The notes below the pieces were generated by a model. The model was not told where the DNA came from. It was given only the letters and a program-made list of their open reading frames with translations, and ran no database searches. A DNA stretch of 64,000 nucleotides, from positions 1 to 64,000 of the forward strand of contig JAMYHX010000024.1 in assembly GCA_025529335.1 (NCBI GenBank), read 5' to 3'. Made by a program: the position numbers and the translations under genes. Source of the stretch: Rhizopus sp. PT2906. Its lineage: Eukaryota > Mucoromycota > Mucoromycetes > Mucorales > Rhizopodaceae. This document shows, one piece after another, positions 12,416 through 23,600 of the stretch (position 1 is the first letter of the stretch; each line of letters starts with the position of its first letter).

Positions 12416-15400
12416 TTAAGATTGTATAAAGATACTATGAAGTCTCTCAAATTCAGTCGCACTCTTCAAATAAACACAGTGTCTGTTTGTGTTTTGGAGA
12501 GATAACAGATTGGGTACCTTGACCAATCCAAGCTTTTGACTGCCTTGGATTGATAGTTCCTATAATGTACGATCATGTTGGTATAAGCAATATTTATAAA
12601 TGGTTATTTCGTTACCTTATTATTTGTGTTGGCCGTGATTTGAAGATTATTCATTTGGTTCCTTAGCTGCACACTGCGCTGTTTGAGTGTGTATAATACA
12701 GATTGCTGTGTTTGATATTGATAGTCAGGTGATTTCTTCCTACTCTGCCAATGTGTATTCTGATAATCATTTGAAAGCTGAACGACCCTTGGGGATGCAC
12801 CTGCTACACGAGCATCCTTGACCAAGACTCTTGTTTCTCGAGCAATCGATTTAAGTGTCTCATCTGGTGTCGTAACCGGTTTCTCGTTTGAACCCAATTC
12901 TAAATTCAATGATCGGACAAAGTCTAAGCTCTTTAGGTGTGCGTTCTCTGCTCTCAGATATCGAATAGATGCCTTCAAGCTTTCCATTTGACTTGACATC
13001 TCATAGTAATTGCCTGCCATTTCTTGCATAGTCGTGGTATCTTCCTGTTCTGTCAAGTCAAAATTAGCTTTTCTCAGCATGGACTGTCTCTTCTCTTCTC
13101 GTTTGCTTGCTTCTTTCTTGAGTAAATTATTTTCTGCCTCTAATGCATCATACTCTGCTTGTAGATTTTCCATTGCTTCCACATACATCTGCTCCTGATT
13201 CAGAGATTTTTCTAGATCTTCTTCTAACGTCTTGACATGCTCTAATTCTTTCTTAGCAGTTTCCATTCTCTTTTCAAGTAAATTAATCTTAACATCAGCT
13301 TCTTGAAGGGCTTGGTCCTTCATCTTGACATCCTTTATCAACTTTATGATTTCTTCATTATGTTGCTGTAACTTGTGTTCTAGTTCATGGTTAACAACAA
13401 CCTCAGCCTTAATATCTGAAGCACGTTGTATCCATGGTGCTACCTTGGTTGAAACTAAACAGAGTGTGTTAGTTGCCATATTGAATAAATGCATATAACT
13501 TACTTTTGTCCAACTTGTCATCGTTTTCAACTTGAGCATGTGTTGTTTCAAGTTCATTTGTTAATGTCTTGAGCGTTCTCAGAGCACTTTCCCACATGGA
13601 GCTCTCAAGTATCTCAAATACTTCATCCCCCTTTTCACAAAGTAAATTCTTGATAAAGGATAACTCAATCGACTCATGACTTCCTCGCTTTGCATCAATA
13701 TAGGCTATCAGTCCCTTATAAACCTAATCAAGAGATTTTCGTTAGGATATGCATAATGTTTTGATAAATATATAGATAATTTTCTCATACATCAAAACAA
13801 AATCCACATAACTTTGTGCTGATAGCATACAACATCTTGAAACGATTCAAATGTTCTCCCTTCAGAGTGAGAGCTTCTTCAAACTTGTCTTCCAATTGAC
13901 GAATCAGTTTTCTTGAAGAAAATTAATAACAATGAGATACTTCATTTCACTCTTTCTCTTACTTGGCAATAATTTTACTATTCTTTGCTTGTGTGATCAA
14001 TCTTCCGAGTGGTTCCATATAGTCTTGTTCCATCTGTCCTATGCCTTCTTCTATGGTTAAACCATCCTTTTTGACTGTATTATCTAATAACTGTCTAACA
14101 AAAGTAAAGATGACAATCATTCGATCAGCATTCAAGTCAAGAGCTCTGGTCAGACCAAAGAATTGGTCAGCATTATTTCTCTCTTGTTGTTGACCAAGGT
14201 GACTCTCGACCAAGTGCTCCACTTGGGAAATAACTCTTTGAAGTTCAGTCAGGCAATAGGCCTCATTCATTTGATCCGTTCGGAATAACTCGACAATGCT
14301 GTTTATCTTTCTTTCAACACCGACCAGGTCAAGATAAACTCTGCCCATTTTTGTGAATGTGTCAGGGTCACAGTTTTTGATATGAGTCTGGAATCTGGCG
14401 GATAAAGAGCCTAACCAGCCAGCCCTTTGTTTTATCTATGATTTGAATTAGAAAAGTAAAATAAACACTTATCATCCTTACCTCGCAGATGGTAATCAAA
14501 CTTTCTGTAACATTTTCCATAATCTTTTCACTGACTGGATAGTTTTGATCTAAATGCTTAATAATCAGGTCAGATTTAAACTCGAGTCGCTTGAATAAGA
14601 GCAGACAAGAGATGGGGTCATTTTCAGTTTTGAAGAAGGATTCAGGCAAATAGGGTTGAATCATATTCAATCTGTCGTTTGCTTGAGAAGCTTCTAATTT
14701 ACGCAGTTCGATATCGATTGACTTAGCCTGAGCCTTCATAACAGTCGTCTGAAGTTGAAGGTTAAGTGACATCATGGCTTGAGATTGACTGCTCAATGAC
14801 ATCTTTTCGTTTTGGTTGTCCTTTTCCTTGCGCTTCAACTCTTGTAAATCATTTTGCAAATGATTCACAAGTTCTCTAAACTGTTCAATCGTCGTTTCAT
14901 AGTCTGCAATTGTTTCTTCGTTGGCTCTTAAACGTTCAACCTGTTCCCTTAACAACATATCTCGATGATCAATTTCGGCTTGTAGTTGCTTTTCTGTTTC
15001 CATATGGTTCTCTTCAAGTTCGTCAGCAAGTTCCTTTAGGGCCTCCAAGTCATCAACAGTAGCTCTTAATTCTTCCATCTTTTCTGTCAGGTTGAGATTC
15101 TTTTCAGTAAGCTGCTCAACCAGATCCTCTGTACCCATAGCATCATCCAATTGTATCTTCAAGTCCTCCACGAGGATCTCAGTGACAGTCAGTTGTTCCT
15201 TTGTCTTTTCATATTGGTCTACAGAAGAAATGAATTATTAAGCTAAATGATGTGTGTTTTTCTTACATCTAATTTCTTCCAGTTCAAAATTTTCTTGTTC
15301 CAGTTGCTTGATTCTTTGGTTCAATTCTGCTTCATGTTCTGTCGTTGCATCACGTAATCTAATTTTGTTTGTTACACAACATTAACAACATCTATTAAAT

Positions 15401-17195
15401 GCATTGTGGTCTAATGTTTACCTTATTAGCGCTTCCCTCAGTCTTTCATTGTGTCTTTCAAGCTGGATAACTTCTAGAGCAGTTCTTTCCTCATCGCCTT
15501 CTCCTTTCTTGGCTGGAGGCTTGTTGAGTATATCTGCTTCTTTCTTGAGAATATCTAGATCAATACTAATTTCTGCAATCTTGTCTTTCAGAATATTCGT
15601 TTCCTGCTGTAAAGCTTCTGCTCTTTCCTCTGCTACTTCTTTATCTAAAGTAAGCATCTCTACTGATTCGGACAGTTCAATATATTTGGATTCAAATGAT
15701 TCCTTTTCAGCTGTCATTTCCTTTAGTTCTCTTCTTGCATCTCGAACATCCTTCTGAAGCTCTGCAATTTTGTCTTGAAGTTTGTTTCGAAGTGTCAAGA
15801 ATTGTTCTGCTTCTTCCTTAATCTTTTCATGTTCTCTGAATCGTTCTCGATCTTCCTGTCGTTTGGCTTCAAGAATTTTAAGTTTAAATCGCAGCTCTTC
15901 ATAGTCTTTTAGCGGAACCATCTTTTTTATATATAAATTAAATTAGAATAGAAAACTCAAGATTATATAGATATAAACCTTACCTGTTCTGATTTACTTA
16001 TTGGCTTTGTAGATGCCAATGAACCATAGACAGGTTGTTGTTGTTGTTGTTGTTGTGGCGGTGGTGATGGAAGTGAGGACTGTTGATGTTCTTCAAGTGG
16101 CTCATCCTCATCTTCTTCATCTTCAGGTGGACTGATCAGGTCATCTTCTGCTGTATCCTCTGATGATGTTTCTTCTTCATCCTTTTCAATGGATACAGGG
16201 CTTGCTATGATGGTAGTATTAGCAATCGTGTTGTCATTACACAACATATCGAATTCGTTATCTTCGTCACGAATTTCATTTATTTCGTCGTCGTCTAGAT
16301 CCATCTCATGACTGGGTGTTGAAGGTGCTGTGATCGGAGGTCTGGTCTTTAGAATTGAATTAGAATTGGCTTGAAAGGGTCGTTTCAAGATAGAATGAGA
16401 TGACATGACAGATTTTCTGGGGGATGCTGTACTTTTGCTTGTTACTGTCGGAGGCGGGGACGGTGATTCTTGTTGTTGTTGTTGTTGTTGTAGCAGTAAA
16501 GACGAAGGACGCTTTTTGGTGGTTGGGGAGAGTGTTGCCTTCTTTGTTGGTGAAGGGGCTACAATGGATTTTCGTCTTTGATTAGGTATAGAAGGGGGAG
16601 TAGAAGCAACTACAGATTTTCTTCTTTGTGTTGTTGCTGGTGGAGAAGAAGAAACGACTGACTTCCTTCGTTGCGTGGTTGTTTGAGGAAGAGGGGGAGG
16701 AGATGGTTCTACAATCGATTTTCGTCGAAGTGAAGATGGTTCAACAATAGATTTTCTTCTAGTATTGGTGTTGATAGGAGGAGGAGATGGTTCTACAACT
16801 GATTTCCTTCTTTGAGCAGGTGCTGCAACTGACTTTCTTCGCTGAGTTGGTACAGATGTTCTTTTTTCATTTGAAGAAGGAGACTAATCCAAATGATGAA
16901 TACATATATACATGTGTATTCTACGTATATTGATTACCTCTAGTAATTTCACATTGGCTGGTCTAACAAACATCCCATGGTTTGCTTTACAGTCAAAATA
17001 CCTCTTTCCTTGAACCACTCCACTATTCTTTCCTTCTGGTTCATCAAGCTCAACACCAATCCACTTTCCAGTCTGAAAGCTAGTTGCACCCACATACTTG
17101 ACAACACCAACAAGATCATTGTTGACCAATACTCGAGAACCAATATTAATTTCCTCTTTACTGCTGTTGACTGATTGTCGTTTTATACTGGACAT
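12416..17195 (-). CDS. DCTN1: Dynactin p150Glued subunit
   Basis: Ten exons, 17195-16938, 16883-15984, 15921-15422, 15358-15267, 15218-14482, 14435-13963, 13911-13791, 13723-13504, 13454-12616 and 12559-12416, give 1427 aa in frame. Residues about 15-86 form a CAP-Gly domain (microtubule and EB1 binding), with GKNSG where GKNDG is usual. A Ser/Pro/Arg linker holds seven RRKS-V/I motifs, a Gln run and an acidic stretch (about residues 230-330). From about 385 a long coiled coil (CC1) binds dynein intermediate chain, followed by the conserved dynactin mid-domain and further coiled coil. The C-terminal exon (ELSIQGSQKLGLVKVPNLL) fits the p150 end. It is the cofactor that makes cytoplasmic dynein processive. 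The start shares a 317-bp divergent promoter with RNase H2B. Confidence 0.93.
16560..16850 (-). repeat. Seven RRKS-V/I repeats in the dynactin linker
   Basis: Within exon 2 of the dynactin gene the motif Arg-Arg-Lys-Ser-(Val/Ile) occurs seven times, spaced 10-20 residues and separated by Pro/Ser-rich spacers such as VEPSPPP. A weaker PRKSV follows near 16420. Each fits the basophilic kinase consensus R-R-x-S. The spacing is irregular and codons vary, so this is conserved protein sequence rather than a recent DNA microsatellite. Confidence 0.9.
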
Positions 17196-17512
17196 GAGTT
17201 GTTTTCCCTGTAAAGAGCTACAATAAAAAAGCTGAGATAGACGCTTTGTTTCTCTATATCAATAAAATAAAGGGTCCCTCTTTATTCAATAAACAGAAAA
17301 TAAAGGCTATCAAGAATATAGAAAAAGAGAAGAAAAAAGGAAGAAAGAAAAAAAAAAGAATGAGAAAAAGGGAATTAATATAATTAACCTTTTTCTCTTT
17401 TTTTGAGACTAATTGGCGGAGGTCAAAAGCAGATTTGTATCCTATAAAGGGGGAATTCAGGTTCGTTGCACGTCAAATGACGCGAATAAAATTTTTTAAT
17501 TCTTTTTCTCTC

Positions 17513-18642
17513 ATGGCATTTGTTGCATTTATAGACAAGACGAATCAAGGTAAATATATTATAAAGATATACATGAAAGCTAAAACCTTATTTTGGAATA
17601 GATGTTGACAACTTTGTAGAACTCAGTCTACCTTGTCCGAGATCAAGTAAGAAAGATAAAGTCAAAGAGATAGCTTAGACTAATATAAACTGTAGATAGG
17701 ATTGCTATCTATTTTCATAATCATTTAAATCAATTATTTGAAATACAAAGAGTCACTGGTCCAGGAAGAAAGAGTTCTTGGTTAATTGATGGCAATATGT
17801 ACAAAGGTGCACACACACACACACCTATCCCCTTTTATTTCCTTATACAGTCATGCTCACATATATATATGTATATATTTATATTATAGATGGAGTTGTT
17901 CGATTCATTTCACTCATAGATCCATTATTTATATGTTTACCCATATTAGAAAGAGCATCTATAGGAAATCAGTTTCGTACATTGGATGATATCTTTACCA
18001 GAGACAATGTCATTATTGAACATGATGAAGAAGACAATGATGACGATAGACCCATTGATGTCCATAGACTGACCAACTTTGTTTCCGAAGATCAATTAAA
18101 ACACTTGTGTGATGTACAGGATGTGGGCGTACTTGTATATAGACTAAATGAAGACCTTGTATTAAATTGGCTTGTTAAGAAAGTGAATCGAGTATTAGCA
18201 AATGATACTTTCAAGAGAAACTTTGAACAAACAGGACAAACTGAAGAATACATGAAATTAGAAGCTGTATATACCATTGCCAATTATTTATCACAAGCTT
18301 GGTTCAAAAAATTGTTGAACAAGATGGGGTATGTATACATGTGTGTGTGTGTGTGTGTTGTTATCATTACTGATATCTATTATAGTCTAGAAGAAGTGAA
18401 GGAAGAACAACAAGATGAACTAACAAACTATGCTACCGACGTTTCACCGACTTCTTATTTTAAACGTACAAGTTATGAAGAAAGAATGATGGATGCTGAC
18501 ACGCCAAAGGTATATCAGATGTATAGAATAATCATATACTAAACTATGATAATAGAAAAAGAAAGCAGCTGTACCAAGGAGTTTAGCAAAAGTGAATACT
18601 AAAGGCATGAAAACATTGACAAGCTTCTTTACCAAAAAGTAG
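17513..18642 (+). CDS. RNASEH2B: Ribonuclease H2 subunit B
   Basis: Six exons join in frame: 17513-17549, 17602-17646, 17753-17806, 17890-18328, 18386-18509 and 18556-18642. The conserved subunit-B pattern is GNMYKDGVVRFISLIDPLF followed by a winged-helix region around LEAVYTIANYLSQAWF. The C-terminus ends MKTLTSFFTKK, a PCNA-interacting (PIP-box-like) motif, as in animal RNase H2B. The subunit scaffolds the heterotrimer that removes ribonucleotides and RNA-DNA hybrids from DNA. The stop lies 50 bp before the next gene's start. Confidence 0.85.
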
Positions 18643-18692
18643 ACTGTCCTTTAACAAAAAAAAAAAAATCTTTTTTTATTATTGTAAATAAA

Positions 18693-19573
18693 ATGAAAAA
18701 CGTCGACATATCAACTGTAGCAGCCACTGCTTTTGTCTCCTTAATCACTGGTTATTTCATTGGAAGACGCGTAGCATCAACAACTGTAATTATAGATTCA
18801 ATAAGATCTACATAATTTAACTTTACATGTTCAGGTTAACCCTGCAGAGACACCAGCTGTAGTCAAGGAAGAAGAAGAAGAAGAAGATAGTGATGATGAA
18901 GATCGCATTGCAGTTCCAGAAGGGAAAATTGACCCAAGCAAGTTTGACAATTTCAAACTAGTAAGCAATCTACGGCTATAAAAGTATCCATATTGAATCC
19001 CTTCTTTTTTTTTTTATCTAAGACTCTTGTCGTCCGAACAGATCTTGGCATGACAAAAGGAAAGATTGCTGCTCAGGTAAACACAATGTTAAAAAAAGAA
19101 AGGAAAGAAACTAACTGTATCAAAGTGTGGACATGCAACATTAGCCTGTTATAAGGCTGCCAAGAAAGTGAACCCAGAGGTAGATAACATTTATATACAA
19201 AGAGGATACAAACTGACATGTTTGGTCAGATCTTACGTGCTTGGGAGTATTCTGGACAAGCAAAGGTTGCACTCAAGTGCGATAGTGAAGAAAAACTGTA
19301 AGTATATCCTGCTATAATTACACGATATTCTTTTGTTCATGTGAATATAGTTTGGAGTTACAGGCTATTGCACTTAGTCTAGGTTTACCTGCCCAGAGTA
19401 TTAGAGACGCTGGACGCACACAAATCGCAGCAGGTTCTCGCACAGTATTGGGCGTTGGTCCAGGTAGACAACAACAACAAAAAAAAAGAGAGAGAGAAAT
19501 GAGATACTGAAACTTTTTAATAGGACCAGCCGAACTTATCGATCAAGTTACTGGGCATTTGAAACTTCTTTAA
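18693..19573 (+). CDS. PTH2: Peptidyl-tRNA hydrolase 2
   Basis: A model of seven short exons gives about 185 aa. The N-terminus has a single membrane helix (AATAFVSLITGYFIGRRV), then an acidic linker of repeated Glu, then the PTH2 fold: TLVVRTDLGMTKGKIAAQ, CGHATLACYKAAKK, and AGRTQIAAGSRTVLGVGP. The last is the family's active-site signature. The enzyme releases peptides from prematurely dissociated peptidyl-tRNAs. The membrane anchor suggests the outer mitochondrial membrane or the ER, as for Bit1. The length matches the human enzyme. Confidence 0.93.
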
Positions 19574-19669
19574 ATGCATACGATGTGTAAACATGTAGAG
19601 AATAGAATAAACTTTGATTATACATTTTTGAGTTCTTTTTTTTTTAATAAAGCCCAAAAGACCACATCA

Positions 19670-19960
19670 AGCTCTAAAGAAGTTAAAAGTTGTCAGCACC
19701 TTTTCATCTGCAGCAACCACAAGTCGCTTGTACAGCTGTCTCTTGAAGTGCTCAAGTATACGGCACAGACTCTCTTCGACCAGGTTGTCTTGTACAAAAG
19801 GCGGCTTGATCTCATCGTAGTCGATCTCACAGCCATCAATTGTGCTTATATAGTTGTAAAACAGTAAAGAGTCAATATTGTAAGGCTGAGAGAAAAACTA
19901 TTAAATGAGGGTACGACTACAAATATCTGATGTCGTCTATTAGCTGAGAATGAATAAATA
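19670..19960 (-). pseudogene. Unrecognised coding-like fragment
   Basis: On the minus strand an open frame without an ATG reads through STIDGCEIDYDEIKPPF, VEESLCRILEHFKRQLY and KRLVVAADEKVLTT before a TGA. The composition looks protein-coding rather than random. I do not recognise the family. Its upstream side carries the repeat at 19885-19968 that is also found upstream of the orphan fragment at 27.5 kb, so it may belong to a mobile or repeated unit. Confidence 0.3.
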
Positions 19961-19968
19961 AAGAGATG
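19885..19968. repeat. Dispersed repeat shared with 27.6 kb, copy 1
   Basis: AAATGAGGGTACGAC followed by TGTCGTCTATTAGCTGAGAA and TGAATAAATA matches 27585-27685. The other copy carries about 25 extra bases between GACGAC-like units. Confidence 0.6.
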
Positions 19969-19969
19969 T

Positions 19970-20644
19970 GTTATGGAAATAACTTTGTTGATTTTGAGCT
20001 TTCATACGATATAAACCTTTCTAAAACATATTCAATGGGCTTTATTTTCTATAATCACGCCTGACAATCCCTTTTACAAAATAACAAAAGCTCTGAGGGG
20101 ATACATGTTGACGGTTCTGCTTTGGGGTATGACAGAAATAATTGTAGACTTTTGGCAATAAAAAAAATCTGATACCATTAAAAAGTACGGAGTAGAATCA
20201 AATCGAGCGCTCTATTTGTATAAAGCGATAAGGCTATTGAAATCTGTGGTATATCCCTCAGCACAGCATTAACATTGATAAACGAGCTTACTCCAGTAAC
20301 AGAACGATTCCAGAAAGAGTAAATATGAGCCATATCCTAAGAGCCCAGCGTGCTTGATTCAACTGTTTGGTGAGAGTTATTCAACTGACTTTGCAGAAGC
20401 AAAGCAAGAGTTTCATTTAAGATTTACGGCTATCCCATTTCACTTTCCATCTAGAAAAGAAAGGGTAGGCTGTAGGCATATACAAAACAATAATCATTCA
20501 ATCGTTGTCCCATACACAGTTTTGTATTCCGTGTCATTTAAACCTCCGATGAGAGTGAGTAAAAAGACCTTATTTTAGCCATTGTATTTTTTTGGTGTTC
20601 TATAATCCTTCTTTTCTCTTCTATCGTTTTACGGCCAACTTGAA
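19970..20644. other. Intergenic DNA upstream of glycogenin
   Basis: No supported gene. Short open frames here lack family resemblance. The final 50 bases before 20645 are pyrimidine-rich, as expected of a promoter. Confidence 0.4.
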
Positions 20645-23600
20645 ATGGAGGCATTTGTTACGCTTGTTGCTACAGACTCATACGCATCAGGCGCTCTTGT
20701 CATTGCTCACCGGTTACGTGATTTAGGCTCAAGAAAAGAGCTTCTATGCCTCGTCACACCCAATATTTCTACACATGTACAGAATATACTATCCAAGTAC
20801 TATAAGACGATACCAGTCGAGACTATAAGATCCAAAGACTATCAAAACCTCTTACTTTTGGGTAGACCTGATCTGGATATCAGCCTGACAAAAATTCATC
20901 TCTGGCGTCTTACGCAGTACAAAAAGATTGTATTCTTGGATGCAGATACCTTACCTCTTCAAAACGTTGATGAACTATTCGACAGACCTTCTTTTTCAGC
21001 TGCTCCAGACGCTGGCTGGCCAGACTGTTTCAACTCGGGTGTTTTTGTAGCAGAGCCCTCAGAATCAATCTATCAAGATCTCGTACGACTTGCTGCTGAA
21101 ACGGGTTCATTTGATGGTAAATATTGGGGATAATTGTGTCTCAAGTTGTTTTCTTTATCTTTGTGTTTAGGCGGAGATCAAGGACTTTTGAATACGTACT
21201 TCAGTTCATGGCCTGATTCATCATCGCACAGACTTCCTTTCATTTTTAACGCAACCCCAACGGCCCAATATGGGTAATAACAATAGTTGTAATGAATGCT
21301 GAAAAAATAACCTTTACCCCCTCTTTTTTTAGCTACGCTCCCGCACAAGTTCAATATGGACAAAGTATCAAGATCGCTCATTTTATTGGACAAAATAAAC
21401 CTTGGAAATATCAGCGATTTGCAGACGGAAAAGTGTTACCAATGGGTGATGCATGGGAAGGCACCAGTCGTATGGTTCAGACTTGGTGGGACACATGGGA
21501 TAAATACTATGGAAGAGTAAGTGTGTCAGATAAGATCTATGACGTATATTCAACATCCACGATAGATCTCTCCATATCAATTACTTTCATTCGGGATATC
21601 CACATTTGACACAGGTTTTCAAACACGCCCTATTGTCCCTTTCAATGAAACAATCAAGAACGCCTGGGAGAATGAAAGATATGATTTTGACCATAGTCGA
21701 AGACAGGTAAAGCCTATGCCTACTTTATCTGCCATCACAGTATCACAGCCAAGCTGGTTGCAAGAAGAATTGAGGGCCATTGCTGAAAATGAGCAGGTAA
21801 GTTATCTTTTAAACTGACAAGCGTGTGTGTGTTTGTGTGTTTCAATATCACTTACGTTCGGAATATTTTCTCTGCCTATCTTTAGCGCCAATTGCAGCAA
21901 ATGTATCTTCAAAACAAAAGACCCAAACAGCAATACCATGACGAAAGAGAGCCCTATTCAATGATCAAGTGGGATCCTGCCTATGAAGAGCCACCTAGCT
22001 CTGGATCACTTGGAGCTGATATTCCCGACTTATCCAGCTATCGAAATGTGTGGGACCAACCTCTTGAGAATCAACATGTTTGGGTTGCACCTGTGTTTCA
22101 GCCTGAGCCTGAAATACTAAAGAAGCCAGAGTATGCTCAATTCGTAGAAGCGCAGCAAACATCCCAGGAACAAGAACAGAACGACGAGCATAATGATGGA
22201 AAAGAACAAGGTCAATCACAGGAAGGCGAGCATGAATATCATCATGATAACAATAACAATTCGGAACAACAGAATCAAAACAAACCCGAAGTGAGTCATC
22301 CAATCGCGTTTCCTTGGGAGGCAAACCCACATCATTTTCCTGCTCCTACTCGTGTATGGCAAGATGAGATGATAAGGCAAGATAATTCAGGTAAGAATAG
22401 ACATGTACACATACATACAAGAGAAGAGCGATTAACGGAGAAACATTAGCTGATAGAAAGAATGAAAGCAGACATGAACAACACGAGGAGTACCACAATC
22501 ATCATTTGGAACATAAACACTATGAGCAACATGACCAAGAACGTTCCTATCATTACGAAGAACATCAGCCACAGACATACCATCAAGAATCTTCAGAAAC
22601 AATTCACAGCCAAGACACGTTTGAACAAGCTCATGGTCAGCTTGATGCGTACCAAGAAACTACATCCAGTCATACGCTGACTGAGTGTGTACCTGAGGAA
22701 AACCATAATCAACATGAACAGTTGAATGTAGAGCATGCCTCGTAAGTATAAAAAGGCCAGATCGTGCGCGTATAGACACATTAATCTTACGCGTTGATGC
22801 ATTAGGGAAAAGGAACGAGAGCAGACTGAAGTTTCAGCATATGATCAGCAAGATGAGACAAATCGACAAATAGAAATCGAACAAGAAGAAGAAGCAACAG
22901 AGGAGGAGCATAAACAGGTTCCTTTATTTGCTATTGATGAGATCCTCAGTCCTTCGGTCAAGACCAAGATTGATGAGTTTATTGCCGACCTACATAAAGA
23001 CGAAGAGGACGATATTAGTGATAGGGACCTCATTCCTATAAATTTCAAAGCGTCCAGTAGACTGCATTCTGGTATGTACACGCCTTCACCCCTGGGCAGT
23101 CGAAACGGTAGTAGAGTAGGCAGTCGCACAGTGAGCCGTTCGGGAAGTCGCAGGGCAAGTATAGTATCTAGTAGACGTAACTCTGTGCCTGGTACGCCAA
23201 AGAAATCGTCTGTTGCTTTAGATATCTCTGTGCCCACGTTGGTGGACGATAGTATACCAAACATCGATCAGCCGCCCAACCTTTTTGCTGATTTTTCAAG
23301 TTCCATATTTAACCGCAAGACTCCGTATACCTCTGCTGCCGCTACACCTGCTGTAGCACTTACACCTGATGCCGAACAAAGCGAATATTTTGATCATATG
23401 GGTGAGACTCTTTCGGACAACGAGGATGAGAGGTTCGACAATGACTCTTTCGAAATGACAAACTATGACCTGAGCAACTCTTTAGACGTAGCGTGTCATA
23501 GCAAGGACACAGTAACCAAGTGGAATCCTTTGGAGGCGTTAGAAAATCTCAAGTCTCAAAGTGAAAGCATGATCCTTCGAAAAACATTAACAGAAGCATT

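Noticed and set aside
21615..21711. A glycogenin exon starting at the AG at 21613-21614
   Set aside because: That acceptor puts the following sequence out of frame. The AG at 21564-21565 gives an uninterrupted frame joining the known blocks.
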